Assembly (NCBI GenBank): GCA_022820725.1
Contig: JAJEFA010000014.1
Span: 419,398-483,397 of the forward strand
Direction of reading: 5' to 3'
DNA: 64,000 bases
Source of the DNA: Candidatus Binatia bacterium
GTDB taxonomy: Bacteria; Desulfobacterota; Binatia; Bin18
Shown here: one piece after another, positions 54,457 to 60,790 of the stretch
How positions within the stretch are numbered: the stretch's first letter is position 1
Layout: each line of letters starts with the position of its first letter
Translations under genes and position numbers: made by a program
Notes under the pieces: generated by a model
What the model saw: only the letters and a program-made list of their open reading frames with translations
Database searches by the model: none
Told to the model about the DNA's origin: nothing

Positions 54457-54488
54457 AAGGCCCCGAGAGGATCGTCCCTCGGGGCCTT
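54457..54488. terminator. bidirectional terminator between vapC and tRNA-Asn
   Basis: AAGGCCCCGAG and CTCGGGGCCTT (54457-54467, 54478-54488) form an 11-bp stem. It can end vapC on plus and the tRNA transcript on minus; T-runs are short. Confidence 0.65.
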
Positions 54489-54527
54489 GCGTTTACTGAC
54501 GAATAGCCAGATTTAATGGTCAAGAGT

Positions 54528-54603
54528 TGGCTCCTCGGGTTGGACTCGAACCAACAACCCATCGGTTAACAGCCGATTGCTCTGCCGATTGAGCTACCGA
54601 GGA
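54528..54603 (-). tRNA. tRNA-Asn (GTT)
   Basis: 76 nt including an encoded CCA. Acceptor TCCTCGG / CCGAGGA with discriminator G, D arm GCTC...GAGC, anticodon arm ATCGG-CTGTTAA-CCGAT giving anticodon GTT, and T arm GTTGG-TTCGAGT-CCAAC. Confidence 0.97.
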
Positions 54604-54606
54604 TCA

Positions 54607-54660
54607 AAAAAGTAAGCGTGTCCTCCAATACGCATACAGATGCCGGGCACGTTTACTCTT
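54607..54660 (+). repeat. palindromic element (family A), beside tRNA-Asn
   Basis: AAAAGTAAGCGTGTCC and GGGCACGTTTACTCTT, starting 3 bp beyond the tRNA 5' end. Confidence 0.8.
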
Positions 54661-54723
54661 TAAAAGCCAGACAATATTGCCAGCGCCGTTGTAGCAAAGG
54701 AAAAAATAAGAGTAAAGGTGGGA

Positions 54724-55323
54724 TTACATCTCTCGCCGGCCCTCAATCGCCCGACCGAGGGTGACCGCGTCGGTGTATTCCACATCACCGCCCATCGGAA
54801 TGCCATGGGCGATCCGACTCACCTGGACGCCCAGCGGCTTAATGACCTTGGCCAAATATAATGCGGTGGCCTCTCCTTCGACATTGGGGTTGGTCGCAAT
54901 AATGACCTCCTTCACCGCGCCGGAGCGCAGACGGTCCAGGAGGGGGGCAATCTTGAGTTCATCCGGCCCAATACCGTCGAGCGGGGCCAACACGCCGTGC
55001 AGGACATGATAGCGGCCCGTGTATTCATGCGAACGTTCGACAGCCATCAGGTCCGCCGGTTCTTCGACGATGCAGATCGATTCGGTACTCCGCTGCGTAT
55101 CGCTACAAATGGCACACCGGTCGCCCTCGGCCAGCCCAAAGCATTCCTGGCACAGGGTTGTCTCGGTCTTCACCGCCCAGATGGCTTCGGCCAGACTTTC
55201 GACATAGTCCCGCCCCGCACCCAGGATGAACATGGCCAAGCGCGTCGCGGTTTTCTCTCCGATCCCCGGCAGTCTTCCCAACTCTTGGACCAGGCGAGCC
55301 AAGGCGGGGGTCAGCGTCGTCAT
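54724..55323 (-). CDS. recR: recombination mediator RecR
   Basis: A 199-residue protein: helix-hairpin-helix ELGRLPGIGEKTATRLA, a four-Cys zinc finger CQECFGLAEGDRCAIC, and a Toprim domain (ICIVEEPADLMAVE). It loads RecA with RecO and RecF. It is the last gene of dnaX-ybaB-recR, a common bacterial arrangement. Confidence 0.96.
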   Translation of the reverse strand: MTTLTPALARLVQELGRLPGIGEKTATRLAMFILGAGRDYVESLAEAIWAVKTETTLCQECFGLAEGDRCAICSDTQRSTESICIVEEPADLMAVERSHEYTGRYHVLHGVLAPLDGIGPDELKIAPLLDRLRSGAVKEVIIATNPNVEGEATALYLAKVIKPLGVQVSRIAHGIPMGGDVEYTDAVTLGRAIEGRREM

Positions 55324-55345
55324 AAAGAGTAAGCGTATCCTCCAG
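55323..55345 (+). repeat. half palindromic element (family A)
   Basis: TAAAGAGTAAGCGTATCCTC then interrupted by the family C repeat, at the recR start. Confidence 0.6.
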
Positions 55346-55347
55346 TC

Positions 55348-55410
55348 GGGATTGGGATTTAGGGGTTAGGGATTGGCCTCGATCCCCCAACCCCTAACCC
55401 CTAGCCCCCT
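55348..55410. repeat. family C repeat (CCCCTAA hairpin), copy 2
   Basis: GGGATTTAGGGGTTAGGGATTGG pairs with CCAACCCCTAACCCCTAGCCCC around a short loop. It sits directly beside a half palindromic element (55323-55345) and a full one (55427-55479), between recR and ybaB. Confidence 0.75.
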
Positions 55411-55426
55411 CCGCGTCAATGCTCTC

Positions 55427-55479
55427 AAGAGGAAGCGTGTCCTCCAACAGACATGCAAAGGCTGGACACGTTTCCTCTT
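55427..55479 (+). repeat. palindromic element (family A), between ybaB and recR
   Basis: AAGAGGAAGCGTGTCC and GGACACGTTTCCTCTT, ending right at the ybaB stop codon. Confidence 0.9.
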
Positions 55480-55797
55480 TCATACGTTCAGCCCGGGAAT
55501 CTTGAGCCCTCCGGTGACTTTCCCCATTTCAGTGGCCATCATGTTTTGGGCTTGCCGAATGCCCTCGTTCACTGCGGCAGTAACGAGGTCTTGCAGCATT
55601 TCGACATCATCGGCTGAGGCCACGGCTGGGTCAATACGCAGCGCGACGAGCTCCAACCGGCCGTTCACCGTGGCTGTGACCATACTGCCGCCGGCCGAGG
55701 CTTCAACCGTCTTTTTCCCGGCATCTTCCTGAATCTGGGCCAGTTTGGCCTGCAACTGCTGGGCCTGCTTCATCATATCTCCCATATTTTGTGCCAT
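55480..55797 (-). CDS. ybaB: YbaB/EbfC nucleoid-associated protein
   Basis: A 105-residue DNA-binding dimer: MAQNMGDMMKQAQQLQAKLAQIQEDAG, then VTATVNGRLELVALRIDP and DLVTAAVNEGIRQAQ. The ATG at 55797 follows GGAGGACACAGC. It sits between dnaX and recR. Confidence 0.93.
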   Translation of the reverse strand: MAQNMGDMMKQAQQLQAKLAQIQEDAGKKTVEASAGGSMVTATVNGRLELVALRIDPAVASADDVEMLQDLVTAAVNEGIRQAQNMMATEMGKVTGGLKIPGLNV

Positions 55798-55822
55798 GCT
55801 GTGTCCTCCGCTCTGTCCGTGT

Positions 55823-57571
55823 CTAGCCGGTCCCGCTTGCTCTCGGTGTCCGCCTCTCCTGGATTTCTCCGCCAAGAATGTCCAGAGCGGTTTTGACGAG
55901 CGGGTCTGCCAGGTCTTGGGCGCTCTGGTGCGATGTGTTTCCCTCACCCGGTGGAGAGATGGGCCCTTTTGTGGCCGGTTCGTGTTTTCCCTTTTGCACC
56001 TCAATGGTAAGCTTGCGTCCAAAAAACTGCTCGGCGGATTCCTCCAAAATAGTCCGATTCTCTTGCCGTGATAACTCTTTCAGATAGGGGTCCTTGTCCA
56101 CGCCAATCTGTAAGACGGTCGAGGTCTCGTCGAGCAAATAGCCGGCCTTGAGCGCAAAAAAGAGCGAGATTTTCTTACTCCGAACCATGGCCAGAAAGCC
56201 GTCCCACTGCTCGCCCTGTTCCAAGTGCTCCACCGTGTCGCTCGCAACAGGAGCCGCCGCGGGAACAGCAGGAGGACGAGGGGGGGAAGCTCGCTTTGAG
56301 TCGGTTGAGTCCTTGAGACCCGAAGACCCAATAGACTCAATCGACTCAGTAGACCCAATCGACCCAGCCGAGGCGGAGGGTCGAAAGCGCTGCTGTTTGG
56401 CCGAGGCAGGACGGCTACTGCTGCTTCCGAATTCGTGCTGCAACTCTTCCAGCTTGGTCAGCGCTTCCTGAATCGGGAGAACCGGCGGCTGGCTGGCCAG
56501 CTTGACCAACGCCATCTCAACAACGAGTTGGGTATAGGCCGATTTCCGCACGGCTTCTTCCGCCTCTAACAGAGAGGCAAAGAAGCGCTGGAGATCTTCC
56601 CGTGAGCGCAGGGCCGCCTGTTTGCGGACGATCTCCACCTCGTGATCGGGCAGGTCGGCCAGGGCAGATACGTCAGAACTCACCTTGACAACAACAAGGT
56701 CGTGAAAATGTTGGAGCAGATCGTGACACAGGCGACGCGGATCATATCCGTATTGATACAGATCCCCCGTCAGCTGGAGCACCTGAGCCGGGTCTTCGGC
56801 CAGGATCGCTTCAACCACCCGAAACAGGGCTTGACGGTCGGCAACGCCCAGGGCGTCTCTGACCGCCGCCTCATCAACCCGACCGTTGCTCCACGCAACC
56901 ACCTGGTCGAGGAGGGACTCGGCATCGCGTAAGCTCCCATCGGCCTCCCGCGCAAGCAGGGCCAGTCCAGCTTCGTCGCATTCAAAGTCTTCTGCCTGTG
57001 TCAGATGTTCGAGTTGCTGTATGAGGTCGCGCAGAGCGATCCGCTTGAAGTCGTAGCGCTGACAGCGAGACAGAATGGTCTGCAAAATTTTATGGGATTC
57101 GGTTGTCGCAAAAATGAATTTGACGTGCGCGGGCGGCTCTTCCAGCGTTTTCAGCAGGGCGTTGAAGGCGGCATTCGAGAGCATATGGACTTCGTCAATA
57201 ATGACCACTCGAAAGCGGCCCTTGGCCGGTCGATACTGCACCCCTTCGGTCAAATCTCGAACATTGTCCACCCCGGTATGCGAGGCACCGTCGATTTCCA
57301 GGACGTCAATGGCGCTGCGGTTCGTGATCTCCTCACACTGGCTACAGGCGTTACAGGGGTCTGGCGTCGGCCCCTGTTCACAGTTCAAGGCTTTGGCCAA
57401 GAGCCGGGCGGTGGTTGTTTTCCCCACCCCGCGCGGCCCGGTAAACAGGAAGGCGTGCGCCACGCGCTCGCTACGGATCGCATTCCGCAGGGTGCGGGTA
57501 ACATGCTCCTGCCCAATGACGTCATCGAACGTCTGAGGTCGCCACTTCCGAGCAAGGACGAGGTAGCTCAT
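55823..57571 (-). CDS. dnaX: DNA polymerase III subunits gamma/tau
   Basis: A 582-residue clamp-loader ATPase: YLVLARKWRPQTFDDVIGQEHV, Walker A FTGPRGVGKTTTARLLAKAL, a four-Cys zinc module CNACSQCEE (with an upstream Cys), DEVHMLS and SRCQRYDFKRI. Residues about 401-425 (GSIGSTESIESIGSSGLKD) are a low-complexity linker encoded by a family B hairpin repeat (56297-56369), placed between the ATPase part and the C-terminal domain. No slippage-type A-run for gamma was sought in detail. Confidence 0.95.
   Translation of the reverse strand: MSYLVLARKWRPQTFDDVIGQEHVTRTLRNAIRSERVAHAFLFTGPRGVGKTTTARLLAKALNCEQGPTPDPCNACSQCEEITNRSAIDVLEIDGASHTGVDNVRDLTEGVQYRPAKGRFRVVIIDEVHMLSNAAFNALLKTLEEPPAHVKFIFATTESHKILQTILSRCQRYDFKRIALRDLIQQLEHLTQAEDFECDEAGLALLAREADGSLRDAESLLDQVVAWSNGRVDEAAVRDALGVADRQALFRVVEAILAEDPAQVLQLTGDLYQYGYDPRRLCHDLLQHFHDLVVVKVSSDVSALADLPDHEVEIVRKQAALRSREDLQRFFASLLEAEEAVRKSAYTQLVVEMALVKLASQPPVLPIQEALTKLEELQHEFGSSSSRPASAKQQRFRPSASAGSIGSTESIESIGSSGLKDSTDSKRASPPRPPAVPAAAPVASDTVEHLEQGEQWDGFLAMVRSKKISLFFALKAGYLLDETSTVLQIGVDKDPYLKELSRQENRTILEESAEQFFGRKLTIEVQKGKHEPATKGPISPPGEGNTSHQSAQDLADPLVKTALDILGGEIQERRTPRASGTG
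56297..56369. repeat. family B hairpin repeat, copy 7 (in dnaX)
   Basis: GAGTCGGTTGAGTCC then GACCC/GACTC units; encodes the DnaX linker in frame. Confidence 0.8.
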
Positions 57572-57622
57572 AACATAGCCGGTGGTTCGGAGTTGGGGTA
57601 TTACGCTGCGGTGTTAATGGCA

Positions 57623-57721
57623 ATAGCTAGGCGACCCTACGGCACAGGGAGAGTTCCGGTACCGCTGCTTCCTCCCGGACCTGACGGATTTCCCGGCTTC
57701 CCTTGCGCAGGACCTAGCTAT
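57623..57721 (-). ncRNA. ffs: signal recognition particle RNA (4.5S, small type)
   Basis: About 99 nt. The conserved apical part GTCAGGTCCGGGAGGAAGCAGC is present with its GGAG-type tetraloop, and the ends pair as ATAGCTAGG / CCTAGCTAT. A TATGCT -10 box lies just upstream (57733-57738). It sits 52 bp upstream of dnaX, a frequent place for this gene. Confidence 0.93.
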
Positions 57722-57732
57722 CACCTCGGGCG

Positions 57733-57738
57733 AGCATA
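57733..57738 (-). promoter_or_regulatory. -10 box of the SRP RNA promoter
   Basis: TATGCT on the minus strand ends about 12 bp before the expected RNA 5' end; a TTTGTT-like -35 lies upstream near 57747-57752. Confidence 0.5.
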
Positions 57739-57739
57739 C

Positions 57740-57869
57740 CACAGAACAAACGGCGGGGCGACTGCCGCGTGTGCAACGCAGCTGAGGGGAGCCCTGCCGG
57801 GAAATCCGTCCGGTGCCCCGGGTGTGGCACCGGAGGGCCGCAGTTGCCGCAGCCTCAACCGGGCGAGGA
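57740..57869. other. GC-rich region between SRP RNA gene and tetR
   Basis: No gene is supported. It contains a CGGTGCC / GGCACCG hairpin (57811-57832) and a 14-bp sequence (57797-57810) that is an exact inverted copy of SRP RNA sequence at 57683-57696. Confidence 0.55.
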
Positions 57870-58463
57870 CTAGGACCACAGCCCGGTGAGCAGGGTCTCC
57901 AGCACACCCACCATTTCCTGCCGGGCAGCGGCTCTATCGGTGGCATGGGCGATGTAGAGACCCGCTTCGAAGCACATCGCCCAGACCTGACGGATCAACA
58001 GGTCCAGCGGCAGTGGTTCGCTTACCCCCTCCGCCATCAACGGCGCGAATACCTGCCTGAGGAGCAGCACGGTGGGATCGGGTTCTTGGAGCACCTCCGG
58101 GTCCAGGACGGCCGGGGCATCCACAAAGAGAATGCGCCACATGCGCGGGTCTGCGGCCGTGTCAATAAAAGCGCGGCACGCCGTGAGTGCGGTCTGCGGC
58201 TGCGAAGCGCCTGCGGCGGCCTGGAGACGCACGTGGATGGCCCGGGCCAGCGCGACGCGCTGCTCCTGATAGATCGCGGCGAAGAGCGCGGGCTTGTCGG
58301 GGAAATGCGGATACAGGGCGCCTTTGGTGATCCCAACGCGCTGCGTAATCGCTTTAATCAAGGTCTTGTCATACCCCTGCGTGGCAAACGCTTCCCGGGC
58401 CGCCTCGAATAGGGCCCGGCGATGCCGGCGTGCCCGCTCACCGCGAGCGCTCAGAACTGACAC
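57870..58463 (-). CDS. TetR-family transcriptional regulator
   Basis: A 197-residue repressor: the HTH is AREAFATQGYDKTLIKAITQRVGITKGALYPHFPDKPALF, followed by a helical ligand domain with no recognisable specificity. GTG start at 58463 with GAGGAGAG upstream. It follows the LuxR-type gene by 20 bp, so the two are probably co-transcribed. Confidence 0.93.
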   Translation of the reverse strand: MSVLSARGERARRHRRALFEAAREAFATQGYDKTLIKAITQRVGITKGALYPHFPDKPALFAAIYQEQRVALARAIHVRLQAAAGASQPQTALTACRAFIDTAADPRMWRILFVDAPAVLDPEVLQEPDPTVLLLRQVFAPLMAEGVSEPLPLDLLIRQVWAMCFEAGLYIAHATDRAAARQEMVGVLETLLTGLWS

Positions 58464-58483
58464 AATGCTCTCCTCTTTCTTAG

Positions 58484-59620
58484 TCAGGCGAATTCGCCAA
58501 CCGACAGCACCAGGCGCACGAGATCAACCTGCCGGGAGATACCCAGCTTGCGGTAGATCAGCTTCAAGTACCAATAGACGGAACCTTCCGTGCGTCTCGT
58601 CGCCGCGGCAATCTCGCGTACCGTCTTGCCCTCCGCCATACAGACCGCGACGTAGCTCTCCGCCGGCGTGAGCCCCAGGGCCGCGGCCACGAGGCTGGCA
58701 TCGAGGCGGGAGACGTAGCCTGGCTCGGTCAGGAGGACCAGGGCGGCGACGCGCTGAGCGCCGTAGTCCGGCTGCCGGATGTCTACCGGTCTGACGTGCA
58801 CCACGAAGGGCGGCAGCCCAGACGACCGGTGGAGCAGTATTGACCCACTGACCGGGACGGTACTGGAGGTCGGGAGCGCGGCAGCTAGTAGTTTCTCAAG
58901 CCGCCCCTGGTCGGCCGGCAGGCGGCCACGCAGCACCCCACCTCGGTCCGACACTCCATCGCCGTGCCGCAGAATGTGACGGGCGCGATCATTGGCCTCC
59001 ATGATCCGCCCGCGTCGGTCCAGGTGGATGACGCCAATCCGGGGGTTGTCGAGCAGGTCGGTCACGGACGTACCCAGGGCCTCGGCTTTGGCCAGCGTTT
59101 GCTGGACACGGATAAATTGGCGGATATGGGGCAGCAGCCTCTTGATCATCGTGAGTTGCGAGTCCTCCCAGCCCCCTGAGGTGACCGGGTCACTGGTGGA
59201 CCAGGTGATGTGGGAGTTGGCCGGGCCGTCCAGCCGCACATTCAAGCCATTTTGGCCCTTGCTCCGATCCATGATCTCGTTGTAGGTGGGCGAGGTCTGT
59301 AACTCCTCGGCCGTGTACAATTCGGTGACGTGCACGAGGCGGCTGTCGGGCAGTTGCCGCACGCGCGGTACGCGTTCGTCGATGGGATGGTAGTGGGCGA
59401 GGTAGTCGCGCTCCAGGTCTTCCCGGCGCTCTCCCCGGTAGTAGAGGCCGACGAAGAGGGCGCGGACATCGTCCGGCGGGCCGGTGCCGACCAGTAGGGC
59501 ATTGCCCTGGATGCCACAGGCCTCATCAATCAGGGCCGAGGTGGTTGGCCAGCAGGTATCGTCGAGCATGGCCTCGTATAACGAGGCCAGGATACGCTCA
59601 AAGGCGTCTTGGTCGCTCAT
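58484..59620 (-). CDS. LuxR-type transcriptional regulator
   Basis: A 378-residue regulator. The C-terminal LuxR HTH is LGLTPAESYVAVCMAEGKTVREIAAATRRTEGSVYWYLKLIYRKLGISRQ. A PAS-like middle (HLDRRGRIMEANDRARHIL) and an unassigned N-domain precede it. I start at the ATG at 59620 (MSDQDAFERILASL); the upstream in-frame part reads through the promoter. The likely operator lies 51 bp upstream. Confidence 0.9.
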   Translation of the reverse strand: MSDQDAFERILASLYEAMLDDTCWPTTSALIDEACGIQGNALLVGTGPPDDVRALFVGLYYRGERREDLERDYLAHYHPIDERVPRVRQLPDSRLVHVTELYTAEELQTSPTYNEIMDRSKGQNGLNVRLDGPANSHITWSTSDPVTSGGWEDSQLTMIKRLLPHIRQFIRVQQTLAKAEALGTSVTDLLDNPRIGVIHLDRRGRIMEANDRARHILRHGDGVSDRGGVLRGRLPADQGRLEKLLAAALPTSSTVPVSGSILLHRSSGLPPFVVHVRPVDIRQPDYGAQRVAALVLLTEPGYVSRLDASLVAAALGLTPAESYVAVCMAEGKTVREIAAATRRTEGSVYWYLKLIYRKLGISRQVDLVRLVLSVGEFA

Positions 59621-59670
59621 ACCGCCTTTTTTTCCTAGTCGGTATGTATAAAGCACACCCAAGTCGCCCT

Positions 59671-59694
59671 TGTCCCCCCCAGAATTAGGGGAAA
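59671..59694 (+). promoter_or_regulatory. operator-like site 1 (CCCCC-AATT-GGGG)
   Basis: TGTCCCCCCCAGAATTAGGGG followed by AAA, just upstream of the LuxR-type gene. The reverse complement of 60009-60032 matches it at about 20 of 24 positions. Confidence 0.55.
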
Positions 59695-60008
59695 GCTTTA
59701 GAATTCGGTATTTCCTCATAAGATTACAAGGATATATGCGCAAAACGGTAGGCAATACCTGTGGACCTGGGAGGGACAACCAAAAGGCTTTCTTGCCGCG
59801 GCAGACTTCTATACCCCCTCGCCCGCCTCCGCCGCGTGCTGCTCAACCCGCCCTCCAGTCTGTCCACTCCTCAGGACAACCGGCTGGGGTACGCTGCTCC
59901 TGACTGTTCTCGGGAGTCGGTGGAGTTGCCGTTCAGGCTTTGCCTGCCTGTCGCAGCGAATGACCATATCACCCCGACCCATCGGGCCGGCGGCTCATTT
60001 TTTGGATT

Positions 60009-60032
60009 TTTCCCCCAATTTCAGGGGGGACA
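60009..60032 (-). promoter_or_regulatory. operator-like site 2
   Basis: On the minus strand TGTCCCCCCTGAAATTGGGG then GAAA, the inverted partner of site 1, about 205 bp upstream of the secreted-protein gene at 60235. Confidence 0.55.
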
Positions 60033-60072
60033 GGCAGGCCGGTGATTGTGTAGAGAGAGCCAAGGGATAGCC

Positions 60073-60189
60073 GTGCGCGTGTCAGCAGCCGGGAGGAGGC
60101 TTCGATGCGCGAGGGGCTGTGTACCCATTCTGGTCGGTGTTGTGGTCCGGCCCATACCGGCTGCGGCCCAGGACACGACCGTGCGATAA
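60073..60189 (+). pseudogene. possible truncated signal-peptide remnant
   Basis: A 38-residue frame: a twin-Arg/basic start, hydrophobic core and AAAQ cleavage-like end, then TTVR and a stop. The ribosome-binding site is weak. It could be the stub of a lost secreted gene or chance. Confidence 0.25.
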
Positions 60190-60234
60190 CGTCCAGTGAT
60201 CTGAAGCGCAACAACGCAGAACGGAGGAGTGAAC

Positions 60235-60771
60235 ATGAGCCAGCACCCTGATCGACGGATGACGGTTTGGGAGGCCCGGAGGGCTTTACTCCTCCATCTC
60301 TGGCTTGGGCTGATGGTACTCGCGCCGTCTCTGACGTATGCCGCCTCGCTGGAGAATCCGAGCGGTGGACTGTTTTATTCAGGTGTCGGGGTCATCTCAG
60401 GCTGGAAGTGTGAGGCGAATGGAGAACTCACCGTACGCTTCAACGGGGGCGAGCCAATTCCCCTGGTATACGGCAGCGAGCGACCCGATGTCCTCGACGC
60501 CGGGGCGTGTGCCAGTGCCGATGTGGGCTTTGTGGCCATCTGGAACTGGGCGCGCCTCGGGGACGGGAGCCACACGGCTGTGGCCTACGATGATGGGGAG
60601 GAGTTCGCCCGGGGGACGTTTCAGACCTCCAGGCTCGTAGCAGATCAGGAGTTTGTCACCGGGATAAGTGGCCGCTTTCGGGCGCGGGACTTTCCGGACC
60701 CGGGGGTGAATGTGCTGCTGCGCTGGAATCAGAACGTGCAGGGGTTTGTGATTGAGGGCGTGGAAGAGTAA
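60235..60771 (+). CDS. secreted protein with DFPxPG C-terminal motif
   Basis: A 178-residue exported protein. A membrane-spanning signal (LHLWLGLMVLAPSLTYAASL) is followed by ENPSGGLFYSGVGVISGWKCEANGELTVRFNGG, DVGFVAIWNWARLGDGSHTAVAYDDG and a C-terminal DFPDPGVNVLLRWNQNVQGFVI. The same pattern of repeated short beta motifs is seen in uncharacterised secreted proteins; its end matches the protein at 47786-48370. GGAGGAG lies just upstream of the ATG at 60235. Confidence 0.8.
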   Translation: MSQHPDRRMTVWEARRALLLHLWLGLMVLAPSLTYAASLENPSGGLFYSGVGVISGWKCEANGELTVRFNGGEPIPLVYGSERPDVLDAGACASADVGFVAIWNWARLGDGSHTAVAYDDGEEFARGTFQTSRLVADQEFVTGISGRFRARDFPDPGVNVLLRWNQNVQGFVIEGVEE

Positions 60772-60790
60772 CGGGCTACGGGAGGGCCTT

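Larger units (their letters stand above)
59621..60234. other. intergenic region between LuxR gene and secreted proteins
   Basis: About 610 bp. It holds the two operator-like sites and a 38-codon frame from GTG at 60073 to a stop at 60187 that looks like a signal peptide (VPILVGVVVRPIPAAAQ) cut short. No intact gene is supported. Confidence 0.6.

Noticed and set aside
9213..55479. CRISPR array from the many repeated 16-mers
   Set aside because: Copies are scattered over 46 kb, are palindromic with a fixed loop, and have no regular spacers or cas genes.
9213..55479. Palindromic elements as ordinary intrinsic terminators
   Set aside because: Several lie inside genes and most lack a following T run longer than three; the arms are far more alike than terminators would be.
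57740..57869. Cobalamin-type riboswitch in the GC-rich region upstream of the SRP RNA gene
   Set aside because: A GGTGCC-like stem is present but the conserved B12-box and core are not.
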